A DNA stretch of 64,000 nucleotides. Source: Maribacter ulvicola. Its GTDB lineage: Bacteria; Bacteroidota; Bacteroidia; Flavobacteriales; Flavobacteriaceae. The notes beneath the pieces are model-generated. The model searched no databases. It was given only the letters and a program-made list of their open reading frames with translations, and had not been told where the DNA came from. Location of the stretch: assembly GCF_900155985.1 (NCBI RefSeq), contig NZ_FTMA01000012.1:1-64000 (forward strand), written 5' to 3'. Position numbers and translations under genes: made by a program. Numbering within the stretch: position 1 is the first letter of the stretch; every line of letters starts with the position of its first letter. Positions 8,583 through 17,438 of the stretch are shown here, piece by piece.

Positions 8583-9263
8583 ATGAAAAAAATTATTCTT
8601 CTTTCCATTCTTGTCTCAAGTGTTTTTACAGCCTGTAAAACCGACCCAAAAAACCATAAAGCTGCTATTACCGAAGATACGGAATTGACAGTTCTTGAAA
8701 AAATAGCCAATGCCAACGGATTTGAAAACTGGAAAGAGATAGAAAGTATCAAATTTACATTCAACGTAGACAGAGATGACGAGCACTTTGAACGTACTTG
8801 GTTATGGGAAACAACAACTAACAATGTAACCTTTATGACCAGACAAGATACCATCACTTATAACAGAAAAATGGTTGATAGTGCCATGACCGCAACCGAT
8901 GGTGGATTTGTAAACGATAAGTTCTGGCTTCTGGCACCTTTTCAGTTGGTATGGGACCAGAAAAGTTTTACGCACAAGCATACAGAAAATGTAGAGGCTC
9001 CAATCAGCAAAGCCAATATGCATAAATTAACCACGGTTTATTCTAATGACGGTGGTTACACTCCTGGTGATGCATATGATTATTATTTTGGAGATGATTT
9101 TATTATTAAGGAATGGGTATATAGAAAAGAAAATCAATCTGAACCTAACATGACTACAACGTGGGAAAATTATAAGGAATTAAACGGACTGAACATCAGC
9201 ATGATGCACAAAAGACCGGACGCCGATTTCTCACTTTACTTTACAGGTCTTGAAGTAAAATAA
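8583..9263 (+). CDS. Putative lipoprotein, conserved in Flavobacteria
   Basis: 226 residues from the ATG at 8583, which gives a lipoprotein signal peptide (MKKIILLSILVSSVFTAC) with lipobox FTAC. The open frame extends 10 codons further upstream, but that would spoil the signal. The mature part is soluble and aromatic-rich (WLWETTTNNVTFMTRQDTIT, FWLLAPFQLVWD and DAYDYYFGDDFIIKEWVYRK), resembling LolA-like or outer-membrane-lipid-carrier folds in composition. I cannot assign a function. It is divergent from the sigma gene and probably monocistronic. Confidence 0.8.
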   Translation: MKKIILLSILVSSVFTACKTDPKNHKAAITEDTELTVLEKIANANGFENWKEIESIKFTFNVDRDDEHFERTWLWETTTNNVTFMTRQDTITYNRKMVDSAMTATDGGFVNDKFWLLAPFQLVWDQKSFTHKHTENVEAPISKANMHKLTTVYSNDGGYTPGDAYDYYFGDDFIIKEWVYRKENQSEPNMTTTWENYKELNGLNISMMHKRPDADFSLYFTGLEVK

Positions 9264-9742
9264 TATGGTAGCGGGTCTACTATCTCTTTAGACCCAATTA
9301 ACCTTACAGGCAATTCTCATTATTCACTTTATTTATTTTTCTGATTACACCCAACACAATGCTATGCTAATGCTACTGTTTTGGATCGTGAAGACCATTC
9401 CCCTTTGGAACTTGTTGGTAGCTACAATAGAAAATAACTACGGAGCAAGCCCCCAAGGCATTGTATTAAAAACATAATTAATATTTGGACGATAGCGTTA
9501 AAGTATCTAAATCTAGATGATCGAGTAAAGATTGCTCCATGAACAGTGCAGAAGGGCATTTTCAGAACACTTCTAGTTGAGGTTTTATAATCGTTTATAG
9601 AATTGAAAAGGATACATACTAAACAACACTTAATATCGTAAACGAAAACATTTACAGTAACAAAGGTATTTTGGCATTGAACAAAGTTTCTATTAGCAGA
9701 GTAGACAATTATAATTTAAATAATACTAAAAGCTGAAATTTA
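9264..9742. other. Intergenic region of 479 bases, one weak small ORF
   Basis: It holds a weak hairpin just after the lipoprotein gene (GGGTCTA at 9273-9279 with TAGACCC at 9289-9295, without a T run). There is also a possible 37-residue ORF at 9364-9477 with a hydrophobic start. The rest is AT-rich and broken by stops in all frames. I see no repeat, RNA gene or recognisable remnant. Confidence 0.5.
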
Positions 9743-10891
9743 CTACGCTTTTTTTCGCTTTATCAAGAATGTAAAAAGTAGAATTAAGAATCCGCATACG
9801 AGTAATACTATAAAACTATCAATAAGACTGTAATTTTCTGCCAAGAACCCTAAAATTGGTGGTGCGCATAAAAAACCTGCATACCCTGTTCCTGCAATAA
9901 ATGCAATCCCTTTTGAGGAATCCACTCCCTTTACATTACCTCCTATTCTAAATACTTCAGGTATCATAACGGAAAAACCTAAACCGTTCAGTGCAAAACC
10001 AATGATACTCAAATAAGTATTTCCCGACAGGACCAAAAGGTAACCTATTATAGCGATAATAGCCCCTAGTACTACTATTTTAACCGAACCTATTTTATCA
10101 CTAATTCCATCACCTAAAAAACGTCCTAAGGTCATGGTGATTTGAAACCCTAAAAAACCTAAGCCCCACAACGCTTCTGGTGCTAATGTAATTTCTTTTA
10201 AATATAATCCGCTCCAATCTACAATGGCACCTTCACTACCCATTGCCAAAAAAGATATAAGACCTAGCAATAGCAATGGTTTTAGCAGACCAAAACTAAA
10301 TGGCTCATTTTCCATTTCTTCACCTGCTTCGGATAAATACTGATCTCTAAATTTAAAATTGACCACTAAAACCAATACCACAGCAATAGACATGTGTAAA
10401 ACAGGATTTGACAATGGACCGATCAAAAAACTGCCCAAGCCTGCCAGAACTCCGCCTAAGCTAAAAAAACCATGAGATGCAGCCATAAATTTTACGTTAT
10501 CTTTTTTTTCTATTTCCGTCACCAGGGTGTTCATGGATATATCTGTAATACCGTTTGCTGCACCAAAGAGAAACAGCGCTGCCATTAACAAATAATAATT
10601 TGGAGCTAAAAGCGGTAACATAGCTGCTGCACAACTTAACAGTACTCCGTAAAATGTAGATTTACCTACTCCTATCCTATTGATAATAGTTGATGCAAAT
10701 GGAAAAATTGTAAAAACACCAAGAGCCAAAAAGAAAATAGCAATACCCAATTCTGATTTACTAATCTCTAAATATTCTTTTACCGTAGGTATATAAATTG
10801 CCCATGTACCAAATAATATATTGATACTGGCAAAGACCCAAGAAGGTCCAAAATATCTGGCATTCCCTAATATTAATCGTAATGATTTCAT
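9743..10891 (-). CDS. MFS transporter (YbjJ/sugar-type)
   Basis: A 382-residue polytopic membrane protein with about 12 hydrophobic helices and the MFS two-bundle layout; a charged cytoplasmic loop near residues 180-200 (FRDQYLSEAGEEMENEPFSF) separates the halves. FLGDGISDKIGS in the second half resembles the loop 8-9 MFS signature. It fits the group of unassigned sugar/multidrug MFS proteins related to E. coli YbjJ. It lies 142 bases downstream of kynureninase on the same strand, but no link to kynurenine transport can be shown. The substrate is unknown. Confidence 0.85.
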   Translation of the reverse strand: MKSLRLILGNARYFGPSWVFASINILFGTWAIYIPTVKEYLEISKSELGIAIFFLALGVFTIFPFASTIINRIGVGKSTFYGVLLSCAAAMLPLLAPNYYLLMAALFLFGAANGITDISMNTLVTEIEKKDNVKFMAASHGFFSLGGVLAGLGSFLIGPLSNPVLHMSIAVVLVLVVNFKFRDQYLSEAGEEMENEPFSFGLLKPLLLLGLISFLAMGSEGAIVDWSGLYLKEITLAPEALWGLGFLGFQITMTLGRFLGDGISDKIGSVKIVVLGAIIAIIGYLLVLSGNTYLSIIGFALNGLGFSVMIPEVFRIGGNVKGVDSSKGIAFIAGTGYAGFLCAPPILGFLAENYSLIDSFIVLLVCGFLILLFTFLIKRKKA

Positions 10892-11033
10892 TAATTTTTC
10901 GTTGTCGGTTGGCGGTTACTAGTTGTTCCTTTCCGGTTGTCCTTAAATGAATTCTATGAACACATTCTAAGTTTTCTAGGTATTCTATTCTTACCTAAAA
11001 CCTCTTGTTTCTATATTCTATTCCCTATACACT

Positions 11034-12302
11034 TTAATTGGCTAAAACTCCTGCTTTTAAAATTTGACCAAAACGGTACATATCTTCATAAGTAGAATAA
11101 AATGGTGCAGGTGCCAAACGAATTACATTAGGTTCTCGCCAATCTGTTACTACACCTTTATCCATCAAATAATTAAATAAAGGTTTTCCTTGTCCGTGTA
11201 AGAAAACAGATAGCTGACACCCTCTATCTTTGGGTGTGATAATTTCAAAGGAGCTATCCACCTCCTTATCAATCTCACGTAATATATATTCGAGATAAGA
11301 TACGATCAGTTTTCTTTTTTCTATTAACTTTTGCATTCCCACTTCTTCAAACATGGTTAACGAAGCCAAATACGGAGCAACAGACAGTACAGGGACATTA
11401 CTTATTTGCCAAGCATCGGCATTTACCATGGGTTCAAATTCTGGTTTCATTAAAAAACGAGTCTCCTTTTTTGTTCCCCACCAACCTTCAAACCGTTGAA
11501 TGTTCTTTTTATTCAAGTGTTTTTTGTTGACAAAAATTCCAGATGCGTTGCCCGGTCCGCTATTCATATATTTGTAGCTACACCACGATGCAAAATCTGC
11601 ATCCCATTCATGAAGTTTCAGCGCTACATTACCTACGGCATGGGCAAGGTCCCAACCTACATTAGCGCCTACAGCTTTACCTGCTTTGGTTATGGCCTCC
11701 ATATCCATCACCTGACCGTTATAATAATTTACCCCACCTATTAAAACAAGTGCCAGCTCATCACCTAACTCCTCAATTTTTGCAAGTATATCTTCTGTCC
11801 TCCAGTGATGTTCGCCATCGCGCTTCTTTATTTCAATAATAGTATCCTCTGGATCTAAACCATGAAAACGTACCTGACTTTTAAACATATACTGATCACT
11901 AGGAAAAGCCTTTTCTTCACATAGAATTTTAAATCTCTTTTTTGTTGGATTATAGAATGAAACCATCATTAGATGAAGATTTACCGTCAAGGTATTCATT
12001 ACCGATACTTCCTCCGGTAATGCTCCCACCACTTTTGCTAAAGGTGCCGCTAAGCGCTCATGATAATCCCACCATGGTTTTTCTGCATAAAAATGTCCTT
12101 CTACAGCAAGTTCTCCCCAATCTTTCATTACCTCATCTACAAAAGCCTTGGTTCGTTTTGGTTGTAGACCTAAAGAGTTTCCGGTAAAATAAATGACTTC
12201 TTCTCCGTTGATTTTAGGAAAAATAAATTCGTCCCTATATGTTTTTAAATTGTCTTTTGCATCTAATGATCGTGCAAAAGCCAACGTATTTTTAAATTCC
12301 AT
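11034..12302 (-). CDS. kynU: Kynureninase
   Basis: A 422-residue fold-type I PLP enzyme hydrolysing 3-hydroxykynurenine or kynurenine to (3-hydroxy)anthranilate and alanine. The PLP lysine is in SWCSYKYMNSGPGNASGIFV, near residue 243. The substrate-pocket and family motifs YFTGNSLGLQPK (N-terminal), GWDLAHAVGN and FEGWWGT are all present. Its length is normal. It probably works with the kmo product at 116-1459, giving 3-hydroxyanthranilate for NAD synthesis or tryptophan breakdown. The downstream MFS gene may be co-transcribed. Confidence 0.94.
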   Translation of the reverse strand: MEFKNTLAFARSLDAKDNLKTYRDEFIFPKINGEEVIYFTGNSLGLQPKRTKAFVDEVMKDWGELAVEGHFYAEKPWWDYHERLAAPLAKVVGALPEEVSVMNTLTVNLHLMMVSFYNPTKKRFKILCEEKAFPSDQYMFKSQVRFHGLDPEDTIIEIKKRDGEHHWRTEDILAKIEELGDELALVLIGGVNYYNGQVMDMEAITKAGKAVGANVGWDLAHAVGNVALKLHEWDADFASWCSYKYMNSGPGNASGIFVNKKHLNKKNIQRFEGWWGTKKETRFLMKPEFEPMVNADAWQISNVPVLSVAPYLASLTMFEEVGMQKLIEKRKLIVSYLEYILREIDKEVDSSFEIITPKDRGCQLSVFLHGQGKPLFNYLMDKGVVTDWREPNVIRLAPAPFYSTYEDMYRFGQILKAGVLAN

Positions 12303-12368
12303 AGCTAATTTTATATAAAAGTAAGCATAAGCCTATAATTAGATAAGCTCAATTCAATAATAGGGTAA

Positions 12369-12839
12369 CTACGATTCTGTTCTTAGTCGCATTTCAATCA
12401 TATGTCTCTTAAACCCTTTTTTTTCGTAAGCTCTTATTGCTGGTTCGTTTTCACAATACACATGTAACCTTATTTCGGTTAGTCCGGCATTTGTAGACCA
12501 TTCTTGTAAAGCATTTACTATTTTACCGTTTATTCCCTTACCTCTATATTCCGGATCGGTATACATAAAACCCAAATAGGCAAAGGTCTCATGATCTAAA
12601 TAAGATCTTGCTGGTTTCTCCAAGGCATAGCCGGTAGCTACAATTTTTTTCCCATCACAAGCAACCATGACCGTGGCCCTCGGGTTTTCCATAAGCGCCT
12701 CTAAGTCATAATAAGTAACTTCGCCATCCCTAATAGTCGGGTCCATTGGGCGTTCTGCCTTCACTACCCCTTGTTCATATTGTAACAATACAGGCACATC
12801 ACTTTGTACAGCTTCTCTTATCGTAATTTCATTATTCAT
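12369..12839 (-). CDS. GNAT family N-acetyltransferase
   Basis: A 156-residue acetyl-CoA-dependent acetyltransferase. It begins EITIREAVQSDVPVLLQYEQ; motif A is visible as GFMYTDPEYRGKGINGKIVN, with the R-G-K-G-I pyrophosphate loop, and motif B as ENEPAIRAYEKKGFKRHMIE. I take the ATG at 12839; a GTG directly before it is less likely. The acceptor substrate is unknown. It lies 66 bases upstream of kynU on the same strand and could be co-transcribed with it. Confidence 0.88.
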   Translation of the reverse strand: MNNEITIREAVQSDVPVLLQYEQGVVKAERPMDPTIRDGEVTYYDLEALMENPRATVMVACDGKKIVATGYALEKPARSYLDHETFAYLGFMYTDPEYRGKGINGKIVNALQEWSTNAGLTEIRLHVYCENEPAIRAYEKKGFKRHMIEMRLRTES

Positions 12840-12902
12840 CACTCTCCTATTTTCAGCCCATTAAATTAAGGCTTAAAACGCTATTTTTGCAAAAAGAAAC
12901 CC

Positions 12903-13544
12903 ATGCATTTTTTATCACCTATTTTAGAAAGTTATTTAGCCGATAATACACAGGCAGAACCTTCATTATTACAGGAACTTACCCGTGAAACTCATTTAAA
13001 AGTAATTCAGCCACGTATGCTTACCGGCCATTTTCAAGGTCGTGTGTTAAGTTTACTTTCTAAATTGATGAATCCTACCTATATTCTTGAGATTGGCACC
13101 TATACCGGTTATTCTGCTTTATGCCTTGCGGAAGGATTACAGAAAAACGGACAACTACATACTATAGATGTAAATGCAGAATTAGAACAAATACAACGTT
13201 CCTTTTTTGACCGAAGCGATTATGGTTCTCAAATCATACAACATGTGGGCAACGCCTTGGATATTATCCCTAAAATGGATATGACTTTTGACCTTATTTT
13301 TATCGACGCTGAAAAAAAGCAGTATGATAAATATTTGGAAGCTGTTCTGCCCAAAACCAAATCTGGATCGGTAATACTTTCTGATAATGTACTATGGTCC
13401 GGAAAGGTGGTAGAACCTTTAAACCCAAAAGATGTAACTACCAAAGTATTGCTAGATTATAACAAGAAACTTAGTGAGCATCCGCTTTTAGAAACAGTAT
13501 TACTTCCTATTCGTGACGGACTGACCCTAAGTAGGGTAAAATAA
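12903..13544 (+). CDS. O-methyltransferase (COMT/CCoAOMT-like)
   Basis: A 213-residue class I SAM-dependent O-methyltransferase. Motif I is ILEIGTYTGYSALCLAEGL, and the metal- and substrate-binding acidic residues appear in DLIFIDAEKKQYDKYLEA and ILSDNVLWSGKV. These are typical of the divalent-cation-dependent catechol/caffeoyl-CoA type. Its usual substrate in Bacteroidota is unknown. Its 3' end overlaps the convergent PAP2 gene by 38 bases. Confidence 0.88.
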   Translation: MHFLSPILESYLADNTQAEPSLLQELTRETHLKVIQPRMLTGHFQGRVLSLLSKLMNPTYILEIGTYTGYSALCLAEGLQKNGQLHTIDVNAELEQIQRSFFDRSDYGSQIIQHVGNALDIIPKMDMTFDLIFIDAEKKQYDKYLEAVLPKTKSGSVILSDNVLWSGKVVEPLNPKDVTTKVLLDYNKKLSEHPLLETVLLPIRDGLTLSRVK

Positions 13545-14082
13545 GCAACCCGTATAATCTATAGAATAACCAAGCCGATAGTATACCAACCAATGCCCCC
13601 ACCATTAAATCAATTGGGAAATGTACACCAACGTACACCCTACTCATGGCAAACAAAAGTGGCCAGATATAAAATAAGTACACCCATTTAAATTTCTGCC
13701 TTAAAAAAAGTACGGTCAAGGTGATTATGGAAAAAGATGATGAGGCGTGACCTGAGAAAAAACTAAACCCTGACGGACTCCGTAATATTCGAATCAGCGT
13801 ATTCAGTTCTTCATCATTATTGGGACGTAATCGTGCTACAACGTGCTTGGTCAAATCGGTAATGGTAGCTACAAAAGCTGCCATAATCAAAATGGTCAAG
13901 ATCATGGTTATTGCCTCACGCTTCAGAAACTTAAAAAAGAAAAGAAAGATGATAAGGGCAAAAAGCGGAATCCATGGTGGAAATTTGGTTACCGTAGACC
14001 AAAAAGCATCATATTGCTCAATACCAAGACTGTTTAAATAGATAAAGGTATCTCGATCCCATTGTAAAATCTTATCTAACAT
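13507..14082 (-). CDS. PAP2-family membrane phosphatase
   Basis: A 191-residue integral membrane phosphatase with the three acid phosphatase motifs in order: KHVVARLRP, then FFSGHASSSFS (catalytic histidine), then SRVYVGVHFPIDLMVG. Hydrophobic helices surround them. Enzymes of this type dephosphorylate phosphatidic acid, phosphatidylglycerophosphate or undecaprenyl pyrophosphate; the substrate here cannot be told. It starts 6 bases after the TatA gene on the same strand and is the last gene of a six-gene minus-strand run. Confidence 0.88.
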   Translation of the reverse strand: MLDKILQWDRDTFIYLNSLGIEQYDAFWSTVTKFPPWIPLFALIIFLFFFKFLKREAITMILTILIMAAFVATITDLTKHVVARLRPNNDEELNTLIRILRSPSGFSFFSGHASSSFSIITLTVLFLRQKFKWVYLFYIWPLLFAMSRVYVGVHFPIDLMVGALVGILSAWLFYRLYGLLILPYLGSVRHE

Positions 14083-14088
14083 AATGGG

Positions 14089-14427
14089 TTACTTTCTCTT
14101 GATACTGCCCGTTACATCATTGATTTTTGTACTAACATCGCTAATTTGCTTCTTAACATCACTTCCTAAGCCAGATCCAATATCACTTTTCATATCGTCG
14201 ATATCTTTTTTAATATCGGTTACGAAACTAGTATCGATACCCTGCTTGTCAGCGCTCTTTTGAATTTCTTGTTTAATGTCTTCGGTAGCATCCTTAAGTT
14301 GACGCATACCTTTCCCCAAGCCCTTGGCAATATCAGGAATTTTGTCGGCACCGAACACCATCACCACGATAAACATAATGAAGAAAATTTCTGCGCCACT
14401 AATAAATAATAAATACATAGCAATCAT
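14089..14427 (-). CDS. tatA: Twin-arginine translocase subunit TatA/TatE family
   Basis: 112 residues from the ATG at 14427 (a second ATG is at 14418). One N-terminal membrane helix (FISGAEIFFIMFIVVMVFGA) is followed by the hinge and amphipathic helix ADKIPDIAKGLGKGMRQLKD and a charged tail with coiled-coil character. The GADKIPDIAKGLGK segment is typical of Bacteroidota TatA. The open frame runs 23 codons further upstream, but that part overlaps the terminator hairpin at 14462-14492 and is not coding. It forms the Tat translocation pore with TatC, which is not in this window. The RR signal peptide of the M15 peptidase at 23205 is a possible client. Confidence 0.88.
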   Translation of the reverse strand: MIAMYLLFISGAEIFFIMFIVVMVFGADKIPDIAKGLGKGMRQLKDATEDIKQEIQKSADKQGIDTSFVTDIKKDIDDMKSDIGSGLGSDVKKQISDVSTKINDVTGSIKRK

Positions 14428-14461
14428 ACTACAAATATAAACAAGTTTCCTAACCAAAATT

Positions 14462-14492
14462 AAAAAAGCCCCGTAGTTATACGAGGCTTTTT
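14462..14492 (-). terminator. Terminator of the M1 peptidase gene
   Basis: A 12-base imperfect stem (AAAAGCCCCGTA against TACGAGGCTTTT, one C/A mismatch, GTTA-type loop) is followed by a T run on the minus strand. It is 20 bases past the peptidase stop and separates it from tatA. Confidence 0.75.
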
Positions 14493-14511
14493 GCAATAAT
14501 TATTTTGTTAT

Positions 14512-16824
14512 TTATTTTCTTTTAACACCATTCTTCATTTTATCGAAATCGCTTTCTTGCTCTTTCTTCGGCCAACTGTTGTTGGTGACATCTATATCTG
14601 CCGTTTCCATTTTAGGATCAATGTTTACACCTTTTAACTCGGACGTAGAAGAAATTACCATGGTTACCTCCTTGCTATTCTTTCTCCAAATTTCTGGAGG
14701 ATAGGTTACATTTTTTACAGAACCATCTGCATATGTGTACTCTACAATCAATGGCATTGGTATACCACCCGGGCTATTATACGTTACTTCGTAAAAATAC
14801 TTAGGTTCTTTTATTGCTGCCCTTTCTGCCGCCGTCATGTTATCCATCATGAACTCTTTTAGAGTTTTTGAAGTTTCTGAAGGTAAATTGTCCTTTAACT
14901 CTGGCGCTATAATATCAGTATCACCGTACTCCTCTAAATATACCATTGGAGGTAAATTAGATTCTGGAATACCACGTTCCGCTAAATAAGCTTTCATTTT
15001 TTTGTTTGGCTGATCGCTAACATAATATTTTTTGATACCCTTTACTGCCATATCTACATAGTCCGTAGTATAGAACCATCCTCTCCAGTACCAATCTAAA
15101 TCAACAGCGGAAGCATCTTCCATTGTTCTAAAAAAATCTTCCGGGGTAGGGTGCTTAAATTTCCAACGGTGTGCATATGTTTTAAATGCATGGTCAAACA
15201 ACTCACGCCCCATAACAGTTTCTCTTAATATATTTAATGCTGTTGCCGGCTTACCATAGGCATTAGGCCCTAGTTGGTATACATTCTCTGGGTTAGACAT
15301 AATTGGTGCTATAGTACTTTGATCACCACTCATATAAGGTACGATCTTTGCCGGATCACCTCTTCTAGAAGGATATTTTGCATTTGGTGCAATTGCCGCT
15401 GGGTAAGCTTCGCCAAATTCTTGCTCTGCCATATACTGCATAAAAGTATCCAAACCTTCATCCATCCAGCCCCACTGACGTTCGTCAGAGTTTACGATCA
15501 TTGGAAAGAAGTTATGACCTACCTCATGAATAATTACACTGATCATACCGTATTTAGTTCTGTCTGAATAGCTACCATCTTTATTTGGCCTACCATAGTT
15601 CCAGCATATCATTGGGTATTCCATACCTTGCTGCTTAGCATGCACAGATATTGCTTTAGGATAAGGATAATCAAACGTGTGCGATGAATATGATTTTAAA
15701 GTATGGGCAACTGCTTTTGTAGAATACTCTTCCCATAATGGGTTACCTTCTTTTGGATACATAGAAACAGCCATTACATCTCTGTCTCCCAACTTAACCG
15801 CTTGCATGTCCCAAATAAATTTTCTTGATGTTGCAAAACCAAAATCACGAACATTTTCCGCCTTTAATTTCCAGGTCTTTGTTTTTTCAGAAAAACCTTT
15901 TTCAGCTGCTTCCGCTTCCGCTTGGGTAACAATGATAACAGGTTTGTCATAAGATTTTTTTGCCTGCTCATAACGCTTCATCATTTCTTTGGTATATACC
16001 TCTTTTCTATTTTGAAGCACACCTGTTCCATCTAAAATATGATCTGCAGGTACCGTAATGTTTACTTCATAATCACCAAATGGAAGTGCAAATTCCCCAT
16101 TACCCCAAAACTGGTGGTTCTGCCATCCTTCTACATCATTGTAAACCGCCATTCTTGGAAAAAATTGAGCAATTACATAAGCCCTGTTACCATCTTCCTC
16201 AAAAAACTCGTAACCAGATCTAGCTCTGTTTACGGTATGGTCCGGTATGTTGTAGTTCCACTTGATATCAAAAGAAAACTTATCGCCACTTTTAAGCGGA
16301 GTAGGTAAATCTACACGCATCATAGTAAAGTTTACCGTAAATGGTAAAGCTTTTCCTGAAGCATCTTTTACGTAATCTATATTGAATCCGCCATCAAAGG
16401 ACGCTGTCATATAATTACCCACAAATTTTTCAGGAGAATCCCCAAATGAAACTCCACTACCGTTCTTTAGTGCCGCCTTTGAATCTTTTGTTCTAATATT
16501 CTGATCTAACTGCACCCATAAATACTCTAAATTGTCTGGGGAGTTGTTTGTATAGGTAATGGTTTCTGTACCAAATATTTTAGCATTCTTATCGTCTAAA
16601 CGAATATCCATTACATAATCTGCCTGCTGTTGGTAATAATCAGGCCCAGGAGCACCAGATGCCGACCTATAGGTATTTGGAGTAGCGAACTCTTCATACA
16701 ATTGTTTGAACTTACTCTGGTTACCATGCCCAGGTTCCTTTTCTTTGGTAACTGTCTCTTGTGCGAAAGTTACAGCGGTAAAAAGGAATAAAATAGACGC
16801 AAATGCGTACTTTACTCTTATCAT
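14512..16824 (-). CDS. M1 family zinc metallopeptidase (secreted)
   Basis: A 770-residue aminopeptidase N-like protein with a signal peptide (residues 1-21, ending VTFAQ). The zinc site is complete: His433-Glu434-x-x-His437 in HEVGHNFFPM, and the third ligand Glu456 in WMDEGLDTF, giving exactly HEXXH-x18-E. The N-terminal beta domain covers roughly residues 60-300. Its place is periplasmic or surface, and its likely role is peptide degradation. A DUF6702 gene and two regulatory-domain proteins lie directly upstream on the same strand, a grouping I know from other Flavobacteria. A terminator follows. Confidence 0.9.
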   Translation of the reverse strand: MIRVKYAFASILFLFTAVTFAQETVTKEKEPGHGNQSKFKQLYEEFATPNTYRSASGAPGPDYYQQQADYVMDIRLDDKNAKIFGTETITYTNNSPDNLEYLWVQLDQNIRTKDSKAALKNGSGVSFGDSPEKFVGNYMTASFDGGFNIDYVKDASGKALPFTVNFTMMRVDLPTPLKSGDKFSFDIKWNYNIPDHTVNRARSGYEFFEEDGNRAYVIAQFFPRMAVYNDVEGWQNHQFWGNGEFALPFGDYEVNITVPADHILDGTGVLQNRKEVYTKEMMKRYEQAKKSYDKPVIIVTQAEAEAAEKGFSEKTKTWKLKAENVRDFGFATSRKFIWDMQAVKLGDRDVMAVSMYPKEGNPLWEEYSTKAVAHTLKSYSSHTFDYPYPKAISVHAKQQGMEYPMICWNYGRPNKDGSYSDRTKYGMISVIIHEVGHNFFPMIVNSDERQWGWMDEGLDTFMQYMAEQEFGEAYPAAIAPNAKYPSRRGDPAKIVPYMSGDQSTIAPIMSNPENVYQLGPNAYGKPATALNILRETVMGRELFDHAFKTYAHRWKFKHPTPEDFFRTMEDASAVDLDWYWRGWFYTTDYVDMAVKGIKKYYVSDQPNKKMKAYLAERGIPESNLPPMVYLEEYGDTDIIAPELKDNLPSETSKTLKEFMMDNMTAAERAAIKEPKYFYEVTYNSPGGIPMPLIVEYTYADGSVKNVTYPPEIWRKNSKEVTMVISSTSELKGVNIDPKMETADIDVTNNSWPKKEQESDFDKMKNGVKRK

Positions 16825-16880
16825 TTCTTATTTTTTAGTGCAGGAAAATTAAAGTTTTTAAAAGGATATCTTAATATATG

Positions 16881-17387
16881 TTACAAATTTAACATTCCTT
16901 TAATACGTGATTTTATAAGTACGTGACTCTTTTTCTTACCATTTGCCTTAATATGTACTACATTTTGTTGATCGTCATATATATCTGTAAGCACCTCATT
17001 GGTTATACCTATCTGCTTTAAGGTTGGTAAGGGAACATTTGTTACCTCTAAATAACAAATAACCATATCTGAATCATACTTATGACCAATAAAATCATAC
17101 TTAGCGGTTTTACCATTTATTTCTACCAAAAATTTGGTCCGCAGGTATTTCTCTAAGAAATCTCTATCTAATTCTGTTTCCTTTTCTGTACCCAGTACCG
17201 CTGCATAACCATACCTTTCTTTAAGAACGGTGTTCATATCATCTATGAATACGCGTGTTATAATCTGTACAGCTTGATCTTTTTCAGAATAATCTACATT
17301 GGTAACACTAATATAGAATTTATGCGCGCCCGTAAATGCAAAAAGCGGCAGTATCAAGAGCAACAAAACCGGTCTTAAAAATTTCAT
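16881..17387 (-). CDS. DUF6702 family secreted protein
   Basis: A 168-residue protein with a signal peptide (MKFLRPVLLLLILPLFAFTG). The start of the mature part (AHKFYISVTNVDYSEKDQAV) is typical of the DUF6702 family: such proteins begin with a histidine-containing HKFY(I/V)S motif and have a predicted beta-rich fold. Function is unknown. It lies 56 bases before the M1 peptidase gene and 51 bases after the regulatory-domain pair on the same strand, so they probably form one transcription unit. Confidence 0.78.
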   Translation of the reverse strand: MKFLRPVLLLLILPLFAFTGAHKFYISVTNVDYSEKDQAVQIITRVFIDDMNTVLKERYGYAAVLGTEKETELDRDFLEKYLRTKFLVEINGKTAKYDFIGHKYDSDMVICYLEVTNVPLPTLKQIGITNEVLTDIYDDQQNVVHIKANGKKKSHVLIKSRIKGMLNL

Positions 17388-17438
17388 AGTATATTATTTC
17401 ATAACTCTTTTACAAACCATGTGCCAAAGATAGTACGG

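Noticed and set aside
14428-14496. Longer N-terminus of TatA (23 extra codons)
   Set aside because: It overlaps a clear terminator of the upstream gene and places residues ahead of the usual TatA helix start.
15274-16308. Several plus-strand open frames inside the M1 peptidase gene
   Set aside because: They are opposite-strand shadows of a gene with a complete HEXXH-x18-E site, and have no start context or family motif.
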